Origin: Dolomitihabitans soli
Lineage (GTDB): Bacteria > Actinomycetota > Actinomycetes > Streptosporangiales > Streptosporangiaceae
Direction: 5' to 3'
DNA: 64,000 bases
Assembly: GCF_022213955.1 (NCBI RefSeq)
Contig: NZ_JAKNTW010000031.1
Location: 62,001 to 126,000, forward strand
This document shows, piece after piece, positions 42,500 through 50,294 of this stretch. Position numbers and translations under genes: made by a program. Positions within the stretch are counted from its first letter, which is position 1. Each line of letters begins with the position of its first letter. The notes beneath the pieces were generated by a model. That model was not told the origin of the DNA, made no database searches, and was given only the letters and a program-made list of their open reading frames with translations.

Positions 42500-43399
42500 A
42501 TGCGTGCTCCCGGCGCACATCCGGTGCTCGCCGACCAGCCACCCGGCGTCGCCGTACTCCGTCTGCGGGGACACGACGTCGCCCGGTACGTATGGGAGCC
42601 CGACCTGCCCCTGTCCACGTCCCCGCGGCCCTACCTGCATCCCGTGCGCACGCTGGCCGGGGTCACCGTCACCGACGCCGCACCCGACTCGCATCCCCAC
42701 CAGTTCGGGATCAGCGTCGCGTTCCCCGAGCTCGACGGGCGCAACTTCTGGGGCGGACGCAGCTTCGTCGCGGGTCATGGCCCGGCCTGGCTCGACAACC
42801 ACGGCACGCAACGCCACCAACGGTGGACGCGCCGCACGAACACCGAGCGGGCCCACGCCATCCGGTGGATCGGCGCCCAGGAGGCGACGCTGTTGCAGGA
42901 GCGACGCTCGATCACCTGGCGGTGGGTGAACGAGACCGCCTGGTCGCTCGGCATCCGGACCCGCCTCACCAACGTCGCCGAGCGGCCGCTGACGTTCCGC
43001 AGCCCGGCCGCGCTGGGCCGGGTCGGCGCCGGTTACGGCGGCATCTTCTGGCGCGGGCCCGCCGTCTCCGGAGCAGCCCGGGTCCTCAGCCCGGCCGGTG
43101 CGGACCTCCACCACGTCCACGGTCGCACCGCCGACTGGATCGCCATCACCGGCGCCGACCGCGACGACCGTCCCTGGACGACGCTCTTCACACCCGCGGA
43201 CGAGGCCACCGCGCAGGACAGGTGGTTCGTCCGCGCCCGCGACTACCTCGGCGTCTGCTCGTCGTTGACCTGGGACGAGCCGTTCGTGCTCGCTCCGGGC
43301 GAGAGCATCGACAGGCACGTCGTCGCGGTGCTGGCCGACGGCGCGCTGTCCGCCGCGACCGCCGCCGAACTCGCCGCCACCGCCCGGTCGGCGACATGA
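42500..43399 (+). CDS. DUF6807 (PmoA-like) family protein
   Basis: 299 residues from the ATG at 42500. The family pattern is RPYLHPVRTLAGVTVTDAAP, DSHPHQFGISVAF, NFWGGRSFVAGHGPAW and a late YGGIFWRGP. Databases call it PmoA-like, but it has no membrane segments and is not a methane monooxygenase subunit. A beta-sandwich sugar-acid enzyme is more plausible given its Gfo/Idh partner. The start is uncertain, as no strong ribosome site is seen and the frame opens at 42419. Its stop overlaps the ROK start (ATGA). Confidence 0.8.
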   Translation: MRAPGAHPVLADQPPGVAVLRLRGHDVARYVWEPDLPLSTSPRPYLHPVRTLAGVTVTDAAPDSHPHQFGISVAFPELDGRNFWGGRSFVAGHGPAWLDNHGTQRHQRWTRRTNTERAHAIRWIGAQEATLLQERRSITWRWVNETAWSLGIRTRLTNVAERPLTFRSPAALGRVGAGYGGIFWRGPAVSGAARVLSPAGADLHHVHGRTADWIAITGADRDDRPWTTLFTPADEATAQDRWFVRARDYLGVCSSLTWDEPFVLAPGESIDRHVVAVLADGALSAATAAELAATARSAT

Positions 43400-44658
43400 C
43401 CGGAATCATCCGGCCGAGCCGTCCCCGGCAACCCGAAAGACCCGTCCGGCAGGAGAACCTGCGCAGCCTCAACCTCGAACTGGTCTTCCGCAACATCCTC
43501 GCCGCCGGACACCCGGTCTCCCGCACCGAGCTGGCCACGATCACCGGTCTGACTCGCCCCACCATCACGCGTATCGCCGAGGAACTCCTGGCCGGGCAGC
43601 TCATCACCGAGACGGGCCTGACCCACAACGGGCGCGCGGGCCGGCCCCGGGTCGGCCTGACCCTGTCCGAGAAGGGGCCGGCCGGGCTGGGGCTCGACAT
43701 CCGCGCCGACGCCCTGGCGGCCTGCGTCGTCGACCTCACCGGCACCGTCCGCCACCTGGCGTTCACCCCTTCGACGTACGCCGGACGGGGTGCCCCCGAC
43801 GTGCTGACCCGCCTGGCACACATGGCCCATGCCGCGATGGAGGCGATGACCGCGGACGGCCTCACCGTCGTCACCGCCACCCTCGCCGTCCCCGGGCCCG
43901 TGCACGCCGGCATCGTGCAGTCCGCGCCTGAGCTCGGCTGGCGCAACGTCGACGCCGGGGCACTGCTGCGCAGCGCCATGGACCACCTCGACCTGGCGAT
44001 CACCGTCGACAACCAGGCGAACCTCGCCGCGCTCGGCGAGCTCTACGCCAGCGACAACACGCTCGACAGCTTCGTCTACGTCTCCGGCGGGCTGGGCATC
44101 GGCGCCGGCATCGTCCTGGACGGGCAGCTCATGCGCGGCGCCCGCGGCTGGAGCGGCGAGCTCGGGCACGTCACGGTGTACCCCGACGGCAAGCCCTGCC
44201 CGTGCGGCTCACGCGGCTGCCTGCAAACCTACGCCAGCCTCCCGGCGATCCTCAGCGACGAGCCCGCGCCCGCCGGCAGCACCCCCGACGCCGCCATCAC
44301 CGGCCGGGCCGAGGCCGGAAGCCCCACCACGATCGCCGCACTCGACACCGCGGGCACCACGCTGGGCATCGCCCTGGCCGACATGCTCAACATCCTCGAC
44401 ATCGACACCGTTCTGCTGGGCGGGAGCTTCTCCCTCCTGGCGTCCTGGCTCACCGCGAACGCCAGAGCGGAGATCGACCAGCGCGTCCTCAGCGCCGCAT
44501 GGGCGCCCATCACGATCCGCCCGGCCCTGCTCGGCCCGGACGCCGCCGTCATCGGCGCCGCCCTGACGTCCATCGACCAGATCAGGCAGCACCCGACCGA
44601 CTGGCTGGCCCGCCAGCCGTCCCGATCACGACACGCCGCCCCGGCTTCGCCGGCCTGA
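43396..44658 (+). CDS. ROK-family transcriptional regulator of the second sugar operon
   Basis: 420 residues. The winged HTH is VSRTELATITGLTRPTITRI. The ROK domain has VDNQANLAALGEL, GGLGIGAGIVLDG and an intact zinc motif CPCGSRGCLQT, unlike the ROK protein at 2203. Its ATG overlaps the DUF6807 stop, making it the last gene of the operon and its likely ligand-responsive repressor. The binding site may be among the repeats at 37298-37369. Confidence 0.92.
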   Translation: MTGIIRPSRPRQPERPVRQENLRSLNLELVFRNILAAGHPVSRTELATITGLTRPTITRIAEELLAGQLITETGLTHNGRAGRPRVGLTLSEKGPAGLGLDIRADALAACVVDLTGTVRHLAFTPSTYAGRGAPDVLTRLAHMAHAAMEAMTADGLTVVTATLAVPGPVHAGIVQSAPELGWRNVDAGALLRSAMDHLDLAITVDNQANLAALGELYASDNTLDSFVYVSGGLGIGAGIVLDGQLMRGARGWSGELGHVTVYPDGKPCPCGSRGCLQTYASLPAILSDEPAPAGSTPDAAITGRAEAGSPTTIAALDTAGTTLGIALADMLNILDIDTVLLGGSFSLLASWLTANARAEIDQRVLSAAWAPITIRPALLGPDAAVIGAALTSIDQIRQHPTDWLARQPSRSRHAAPASPA

Positions 44659-44675
44659 GCGCCGAACACCCGGCG

Positions 44676-45626
44676 TCAGTGCCCGCCGAAGTATCGGTGG
44701 ACGAGTTCGGCGCCGATGCGGGCGAGTTCGTGCTGGACCGAGGGTGGTTCGATGACTTCGATCATCGTGCCCCAGCCGGCCAGGTGGCGGGCGATGTCCA
44801 GCGGGGTCGGGGCGGCGAGACGGACCCGGACGCGCCCTTCGCCGGCCTCGCCGTCGGGGTGGCAATGCCGGCCGAACTGGTTGCGCAGGACCGGCACGAA
44901 CCGCTCCTCGATGAGCACGGTCGCCCAGACGCGGGAACGGCGCCGCTCGATCTCGGTGACGATCTCCTGCCAGGCGGCGGCGAGGGTGAAGTCGTCGGGG
45001 CGTTCGGCGGGTTGGTCGGTCGGTTCGGCCTGGGTGATCCGGTCGACGCGGAAGGTTCGCCGTCCTCGGTCGGTTCCGGCGAGGAGGTACCAGATGTCGT
45101 CCTTGTCGATCAGGCCCCACGGGTCGACCAGCCGCTCTGTCCGTTCCCCGGCGCGGCCGGAGTAGGTCAGGCGGACCTTGCGACGGCGGATCACGGCGGT
45201 CTGCAGCAGGTCGACCGTCGCGGGCCGGGGACGGTCGCGCTCGCCCCACCGGGTGGGGTCGATCATCGTCGCGTCGGTGGCGGCCTCGGCGTCGGCCCGG
45301 AAGGTCCGGGGGAGGGCCCGTACGAGCTTGCGGAGCGCCGCTTTGGCCTCGGCCGAGACCGCCGCGGCGGGGCCTACGAGCAGGAACAGCGCTTTGGCCT
45401 CGACCGCGGTCAGGCCGCTGAGGTCGGTACGGGCGCCGCCGACGAGAGACCAGCCGCCACCGCGTCCCGGCTGCGGATAGACCGGGACGCCCGCCGTGGA
45501 CAGCGCCTCCAGATCCCGGCGGGCGGTGGCGACGGACACCTCGAGTTCGGCGGCCAGTTCGGCCGCGGTCACCCGGCCGCGGACCTGCATCAGCAGCAGG
45601 ACGGCCACGAGACGGTCAGCGCGCAT
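44676..45626 (-). CDS. WYL-domain transcriptional regulator
   Basis: 316 residues. An HTH of DeoR type (VTAAELAAELEVSVATARRD) is followed by a WYL domain (VRLTYSGRAGERTERLVDPW, KDDIWYLLAGTDRGRRTFRV) and a WCX-like C-terminus. WYL proteins sense nucleic acids or small ligands and often control stress or defence genes. It diverges from a VOC protein, with a perfect palindrome 18 bases from its own start, so it probably controls itself and that gene. Confidence 0.92.
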   Translation of the reverse strand: MRADRLVAVLLLMQVRGRVTAAELAAELEVSVATARRDLEALSTAGVPVYPQPGRGGGWSLVGGARTDLSGLTAVEAKALFLLVGPAAAVSAEAKAALRKLVRALPRTFRADAEAATDATMIDPTRWGERDRPRPATVDLLQTAVIRRRKVRLTYSGRAGERTERLVDPWGLIDKDDIWYLLAGTDRGRRTFRVDRITQAEPTDQPAERPDDFTLAAAWQEIVTEIERRRSRVWATVLIEERFVPVLRNQFGRHCHPDGEAGEGRVRVRLAAPTPLDIARHLAGWGTMIEVIEPPSVQHELARIGAELVHRYFGGH

Positions 45627-45643
45627 GGCCCTGATTTTGCGGA

Positions 45644-45668
45644 AAAGTGCTCACAAGATGAGCACTTT
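45644..45668. promoter_or_regulatory. Perfect 10+5+10 palindrome between WYL and VOC genes
   Basis: AAAGTGCTCA (45644-45653), CAAGA and TGAGCACTTT (45659-45668). A symmetric A/T pair extends each end. It is the obvious operator for the WYL regulator, placed to act on both divergent genes. Confidence 0.8.
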
Positions 45669-45715
45669 AGATCGGAGTATGGAAGATGTCACCCACTGAG
45701 AGCGAAGGAATCATC

Positions 45716-46120
45716 ATGCTGCGAGGCCTCACCACCGTCGTCCTCTTCGCCGCCGACGTCACCGCCGCCGCCCGCTGGTACACCGAACTGCTCGGCGTCG
45801 AGCCGTACTTCGTCCGCCCCGTCGACGGGCCGCCCGCCTACATCGAGTTCCGCATCGGCGACTACCAGCACGAGCTCGGCCTGCTCGACAGCCGTTTCGC
45901 CCCCCACCCCCGGCCGGAGGCGGCCGGCGGCGTGGTGACCTACTGGCACGTGGACGATGTCGAGACCGCCTTCGAGCGGCTGCTGACCATGGGCGCCACG
46001 GCACACGACAAGCCGATCGAGCGCGGCCCCGGCTTCGTCACCGCCTCCGTGATCGACCCCTTCGGCAACATTCTCGGCGTCATGTACAACCAGCATTACC
46101 TCGATGTCCTGGGCCGGTGA
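45716..46120 (+). CDS. VOC (glyoxalase/bleomycin-resistance) family protein
   Basis: 134 residues from the ATG at 45716, with AAGGA six bases upstream; an ATG at 45686 has none. The two beta-alpha-beta-beta-beta repeats are visible: VVLFAADVTAAARWYTELLG and YWHVDDVETAFERLLTMGAT, ending SVIDPFGNILGVMYN. Possible metal ligands include Glu residues at strand ends. Such proteins bind or modify small toxic molecules; the substrate is unknown. Confidence 0.9.
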   Translation: MLRGLTTVVLFAADVTAAARWYTELLGVEPYFVRPVDGPPAYIEFRIGDYQHELGLLDSRFAPHPRPEAAGGVVTYWHVDDVETAFERLLTMGATAHDKPIERGPGFVTASVIDPFGNILGVMYNQHYLDVLGR

Positions 46121-46189
46121 CGCCGCGGCCGTGGCAGTCGCGCACGGCGGGCGGGCGGGCCGAGGCCGCGCCGGGGCCGGGGGCGGTGT

Positions 46190-46340
46190 TCAGGGTGTGG
46201 TTGCCGCGCTGAAGGTGAGCGGGCGAGTGAGGTCGGCCCGCAGGACGAGGTCCACGAACGCGTCGCCGGCCTCGGTGTTCACCCGGGGCACGTTCAGCGC
46301 AGCCGCGGCGCTCTGACGACCCGCGATCTTCGGTGCCGCC
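46190..46340 (-). pseudogene. Possible C-terminal gene relic
   Basis: The minus frame ends VPRVNTEAGDAFVDLVLRAD and LTRPLTFSAATTP with a stop at 46190. The sequence looks like a real protein terminus, but the frame upstream loses coding character within about 50 residues and no start is visible. I do not recognise a family. Nothing else is seen in the 360 bases between the VOC gene and 46480. Confidence 0.3.
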
Positions 46341-46480
46341 TTGCCACCCTGCGTTCCGCAGCCTGTGGCGGGTGGCGCGGAGCCGGGTGAAACGTCTTGA
46401 CGACCTTCTGGCCGCTTGACGAGAATCGATGCCCGTCCATCTGTGAACGCCCTCCCAGGACTGAGGAGAGGGGTCAGCGC

Positions 46481-47089
46481 ATGCCGCTCGCCATAGATCG
46501 AGACCAGCAGCTCATTCTCGCCCACCGGGAGAACTTCTTCGGAAAGCCGACCGGTCCCAGCACCGTTTCCTGGGATTACACGGGCCAGGCGCACCAGGTC
46601 AGACGTCCCGAGGATGGGCACCCCGCCAGGCAGTGGCAGGTCGGCTGCGGGGTGTGCGGCAAGCGCCTGGAGTTCACCGTGCACAGCGTCCAGGCCACCC
46701 GCCGCCGTCAGGCGGTCCGGCGTGCCTGGGCGTGGGCGGGACTCGCCGTCCTGGTGGGCAGCGTGGCGGGCTGCTTCGTGATCGGCGGTGACGCCCTGCC
46801 GTTCCTCATCGCGGCCGCCGTGGTCGGAGCCGCGATCGGCTGGTACGTCGGCGTGGCGGCAGCCGACCAGATGGGCGTCACCGGACACGGCGCGGGCATG
46901 CCGATCGTCGCCAAGCACGCGGTGACACTGGTCGAGTCCCGGCCCGCGGACCGGCCGGAACTCGTCTGCGAGAAGTGCGGCCACCAGGAGGAGACCCCCT
47001 TCGGAAGCCACTACCGGAAGGGCTGGCTGGACAAGCAGCACCAGGCGGCCAAGGAGCGGATGGACGCCCACACCTGCCGCGGGTCCTGA
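46481..47089 (+). CDS. Membrane protein with N- and C-terminal CxxC pairs, function unknown
   Basis: 202 residues from the ATG at 46481; GAGGAGAGGGG stands before it. CGVCGK near residue 54 and CEKCGH near 165 look like zinc-ribbon halves. Between them two hydrophobic helices (AGLAVLVGSVAGCFVIGG and LPFLIAAAVVGAAIGWYVGV) form a hairpin that would place both cysteine pairs on the same face of the membrane. No family is recognised. No neighbour suggests a role. Confidence 0.65.
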   Translation: MPLAIDRDQQLILAHRENFFGKPTGPSTVSWDYTGQAHQVRRPEDGHPARQWQVGCGVCGKRLEFTVHSVQATRRRQAVRRAWAWAGLAVLVGSVAGCFVIGGDALPFLIAAAVVGAAIGWYVGVAAADQMGVTGHGAGMPIVAKHAVTLVESRPADRPELVCEKCGHQEETPFGSHYRKGWLDKQHQAAKERMDAHTCRGS

Positions 47090-47171
47090 CCGCGCGTGGG
47101 GTGATCGAGGACGGGCGAGGTCGGCGCGGGGATAACACAATGGTCGTTGTTTCTCTTATGGCACCGATCGT

Positions 47172-47182
47172 GGACAATGTCC
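47172..47182. promoter_or_regulatory. GGACA-A-TGTCC palindrome before the GH18 gene
   Basis: A perfect 5+1+5 palindrome about 120 bases before the ATG at 47303. It does not match the DasR consensus ACTGGTCTAGACCA known for chitinase genes. It may be a different operator or chance. Confidence 0.3.
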
Positions 47183-47302
47183 TGCTTTCTTTCGATAATT
47201 CGTTAAATCTGCTGCTCGCGAGCTCTATCGCCGCCGCCACGTAAACCCTCCGCCACTGCCCGGTGGACCTCGCGCACCCGGGCGACAGAAGGGTCACCCC
47301 CC

Positions 47303-48835
47303 ATGAAACGAACCCCACGCCTGCTGGTGCCGGCAGTAGCCCTACTGCTGGCGGCCCTGGGCGTCCTCGTCATGCAGACGTCGGCCAACGCCGCCAACCT
47401 CCTCGCCAATCCGGGCCTTGAGACGGGAACCCTCTCGCCGTGGTCCTGCGCCGGTGGGCTGGGGTCGGTGGTCGACTCCCCGGCCCACTCCGGGACGAAG
47501 GCCCTCGCCGGCGCGGCGAGCGGCTCCGACACCGCCCAGTGCACCCAGTCGGTGACCGTACGGCCGAGCACCGCCTACACGCTGACCGCCTGGGTCCGCG
47601 GCTCCTACGTCTACCTCGGCGTGACCGGCGGCGCGTCCCGCTGGACCTCGTCGGCGACGACGTACACCCAGCTCACCGTCCCCTTCACCACCGCGGCCGG
47701 TCAGACCACCGCCGTGGTCTACCTGCACGGCTGGTACGGGCAGGGCACCTACTACGCCGATGACATCAGCTTCGACGGGCCCGGAAACCCCCCGACCCCG
47801 ACCCCGACCGTGACCCCGACCGTGACCCCGACCGTGACCGTGACCCCGACCGTGACGCCCACGCCCACGCCGACGGAAAGCACCTGCGCGGTGAAGTCGC
47901 GGCCGGCGGGCAAGGTCCTCCAGGGCTACTGGGAGAACTGGGACGGCGCGGTGAACGGCGTGCACCCGCCGCTCGGCTGGATTCCGATCACCGACTCCCG
48001 CATCCGGGCCCACGGCTACAACGTGATCAACGCGGCGTTCCCCGTCATCCGCTCCGACGGCACCGTCCTGTGGGAGGACGGCATGGACGCCACCGTGAAG
48101 GTCGCCACCCCGGCCGAGATGTGCCAGGCCAAGGCCGCCGGCATGACGATCCTGATGTCCATCGGCGGGGCGACCGCCGGCATCGACCTCAGCTCCAGCG
48201 CCGTCGCCGACCGCTTCGTCGCGACCGTGGTGCCGATTCTCAAGCGGTACAACTTCGACGGCATCGACATCGACATCGAGACCGGCCTCGTCGGCAACGG
48301 CACCATCACCCAGCTGTCCCCGTCCCAGGCCAACCTCATCCGCATCATCGACGGCGTGCTCGCCCAGATGCCCGCCAACTTCGGCCTGACCATGGCCCCC
48401 GAGACGGCGTACGTGACCGGCGGCAGCGTCGTCTACGGCTCGATCTGGGGCGCGTACCTGCCGATCGTCAAGAAGTACGCCGACAACGGCCGCCTCTGGT
48501 GGCTGAACATGCAGTACTACAACGGCAGCATGTACGGCTGCTCCGGCGACTCCTACGCCGCGGGCACGGTCCAGGGATTCACCGCCCAGACCACCTGCCT
48601 GAACAACGGCCTCGTCATCCAGGGCACCACGATCAAGGTCCCCTACGACAAGCAGGTCCCCGGCCTGCCCGCCCAGCCCGGAGCCGGCGGCGGCCACATG
48701 TCGCCCGGCCTGGTGTCCCAGAGCTGGAACGGCTTCGGCGGCAGCCTCAAGGGTTTGATGACCTGGTCCATCAACTGGGATGGATCGAAGGGCTGGACCT
48801 TCGGCGACAACGTCAGGGCACTGCAAGGCCGCTAG
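47303..48835 (+). CDS. Secreted GH18 chitinase-like enzyme with N-terminal CBM
   Basis: 510 residues: a signal peptide (to about residue 31), a jelly-roll carbohydrate-binding domain (about 32-158, opening NLLANPGLETGTLSPWSCAG as in CBM4/9/16-like modules), a Pro-Thr-Val linker (163-191) coded by tandem 12-base repeats, and a GH18 TIM barrel. The catalytic signature DGIDIDIE is at 319-326 with acid Glu326; SIGG precedes it at 286-289. It cuts chitin or related beta-1,4-GlcNAc polymers outside the cell. The stop codon lies inside a 30-base tandem duplication. Confidence 0.93.
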   Translation: MKRTPRLLVPAVALLLAALGVLVMQTSANAANLLANPGLETGTLSPWSCAGGLGSVVDSPAHSGTKALAGAASGSDTAQCTQSVTVRPSTAYTLTAWVRGSYVYLGVTGGASRWTSSATTYTQLTVPFTTAAGQTTAVVYLHGWYGQGTYYADDISFDGPGNPPTPTPTVTPTVTPTVTVTPTVTPTPTPTESTCAVKSRPAGKVLQGYWENWDGAVNGVHPPLGWIPITDSRIRAHGYNVINAAFPVIRSDGTVLWEDGMDATVKVATPAEMCQAKAAGMTILMSIGGATAGIDLSSSAVADRFVATVVPILKRYNFDGIDIDIETGLVGNGTITQLSPSQANLIRIIDGVLAQMPANFGLTMAPETAYVTGGSVVYGSIWGAYLPIVKKYADNGRLWWLNMQYYNGSMYGCSGDSYAAGTVQGFTAQTTCLNNGLVIQGTTIKVPYDKQVPGLPAQPGAGGGHMSPGLVSQSWNGFGGSLKGLMTWSINWDGSKGWTFGDNVRALQGR

Positions 48836-48875
48836 CCGTACGCCTGGGCACTGCAAGGCCGCCGGCCGTACGCCC
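48816..48875. repeat. 30-bp tandem duplication across the chitinase stop codon
   Basis: Units 48816-48845 and 48846-48875 begin GGGCACTGCAAGGCCGC and differ at three positions. The first unit carries the TAG stop (48833-48835); in the second the same position reads CGG. The repeat runs into the terminator stem at 48873. Confidence 0.85.
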
Positions 48876-48910
48876 GGGGTCGCTCCCTGATCGACGGGAG
48901 CGGCCCCGGG
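48873..48910. terminator. Terminator between chitinase and ebo operon
   Basis: CCCGGGG and CGCTCCC (48873-48887) pair with GGGAGCG and CCCCGGG (48896-48910), with one T-G wobble in the middle. It separates the plus-strand chitinase from the minus-strand ebo operon, which ends at 48918. Confidence 0.8.
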
Positions 48911-48917
48911 CGGATGC

Positions 48918-50294
48918 TCAGCGGAGTGACAGGCGGAGCAGCAGGTCCTTGACCTCGGTGGCCGCGACGCGCTCTCGGGCCTGGGAGGGGTCGGAGCACA
49001 GCAGGACGGGGGCATCGCGATCGTCGGCCGGGAGCCGCCCGTGTGATCCCCGTACGGCTCGCGCGCCCCGGTCGAGGCCCACGACGTTCATCGTGTAGCG
49101 CAGGCCGAGCTTCTTGCGCAGCAGGGCGACGGCGGCGCGGCGTTTGGCGGCGGCGGGATCGGCGGGATCGAAGAGCAGCTCGGCGGGGTCGTAGCCGGGC
49201 TTGCGATGGATCTCCACCATCCGCGCGAAGTCCGGCGCGCGGACGTCGTCGAACCAGTAGTAGTAGGTGAACCACGCCTCGGGATCGGCGAGCAGGACCA
49301 GCTCGCCGGCGCGCGGGTGGTCCAGGCCGTGCGCGGCCTTGCCCTCCTCGCCGAGCACCTCCGCCACGCCGGGCAGCGTCGCGCAGAGCCTGGCCACGGC
49401 CGCCACCTCGGCCGGGTCGCGCACGTAGACGTGCGCCACCTGGTGGTCGGCGACGGCGAACGCGCGGGACGTCCACGGGTCGAGATACTCCATCCCCGCC
49501 TGCGTGTGGATCCGGAGCAGTCCCTCGGCGCGCAGCATCCGGTTGACGTCGACGGGGCGCGACACCTCCGTGATGCCGTACTCCGACAGGACGAGGACCG
49601 TGTGCCCGCGCGCCGCCGCCGTGTCGAGCAGCGGCGTCAGCACCACGTCCAGGGCGGCGGCGGCGGAGGCCGAGCGCGGGTCCGCCGGGCCGTACCTCTG
49701 CAGGTCGTAGTCGAGGTGCGGGACGTAGACCAGGGTCAGGTCCGGCTCGTGGTGGGTCAGCAGCCTGCGGGCGGCCCGGCAGATCCAGGTGGAGGAGGAG
49801 ATGCCCGCGCCGGGGCCCCAGTAGCTGAAGAGCGGGAAGGTGCCCAGTGCTTCGGTCAGCTCGTCGTGGAGCTGCGGCGGATCGGTGTAGCAGTCGGGAT
49901 CCTTGCGGCCGTCGGCGTGGTAGACGGGCCGGGGCGTCACGTTCCAGTCGACCTCCGCGCCCATGGCGTACCACCAGCACACGTTGGCCACCGTGTAGCC
50001 GGGGCGCGCCCGCCTGGCGGACTCCCACACCTTCTCCCCGCCGACCAGCGCGTTGTGCTGGCGCCACAGCAGCACCTCGCCGAGCTCGCGGAAGTACCAG
50101 CCGTTGCCCACGACGCCGTGCCCCGAGGGGAGCTCGCCGGTGAGGAAGGTGGACTGGACCGAGCAGGTGACGGCGGGCAGTACGGTGCCCAGCGACGCCT
50201 GGAAGCCGCCGTCGGCGACCCGGCGCAACCGGGGCATGTGTTCCAGCAGGCGCGGGGTCAGCCCCACCACGTCCAGTACGAGCAGCGATGTCAT
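48918..50294 (-). CDS. eboF: EboF-like alkaline phosphatase / nucleotide pyrophosphatase family protein
   Basis: 458 residues of the type I phosphodiesterase/nucleotide pyrophosphatase fold. LLVLDVVGLTPRLLEHMP carries the first metal aspartate, VLPAVTCSVQSTFLTGELPS the nucleophile threonine region, VYVPHLDYDLQRYG a metal site and VLSEYGITEVSRPVD another. No signal peptide, so it should be cytosolic. It is the last gene of the ebo operon, overlapping the EboE gene by four bases (ATGA). In known ebo clusters a protein of this class (EboF) accompanies EboA, B, C and E. The substrate is unknown. Confidence 0.85.
   Translation of the reverse strand: MTSLLVLDVVGLTPRLLEHMPRLRRVADGGFQASLGTVLPAVTCSVQSTFLTGELPSGHGVVGNGWYFRELGEVLLWRQHNALVGGEKVWESARRARPGYTVANVCWWYAMGAEVDWNVTPRPVYHADGRKDPDCYTDPPQLHDELTEALGTFPLFSYWGPGAGISSSTWICRAARRLLTHHEPDLTLVYVPHLDYDLQRYGPADPRSASAAAALDVVLTPLLDTAAARGHTVLVLSEYGITEVSRPVDVNRMLRAEGLLRIHTQAGMEYLDPWTSRAFAVADHQVAHVYVRDPAEVAAVARLCATLPGVAEVLGEEGKAAHGLDHPRAGELVLLADPEAWFTYYYWFDDVRAPDFARMVEIHRKPGYDPAELLFDPADPAAAKRRAAVALLRKKLGLRYTMNVVGLDRGARAVRGSHGRLPADDRDAPVLLCSDPSQARERVAATEVKDLLLRLSLR

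Noticed and set aside
42500-43399. Methane monooxygenase subunit PmoA
   Set aside because: The family is only named PmoA-like in databases; the protein has no membrane helices and sits with sugar genes.
47172-47182. DasR site of the chitinase gene
   Set aside because: The palindrome GGACAATGTCC does not match the DasR consensus.
47793-47875. Tandem short repeats in the chitinase linker as a CRISPR-like array
   Set aside because: Units are 12 bases, in frame, and encode a Pro-Thr-Val linker; there are no spacers.
47342-49015. 557-codon minus-strand frame over the chitinase
   Set aside because: It consists of Gly/His/Arg repeats that mirror the PT linker and GC-rich codons, with no family pattern.
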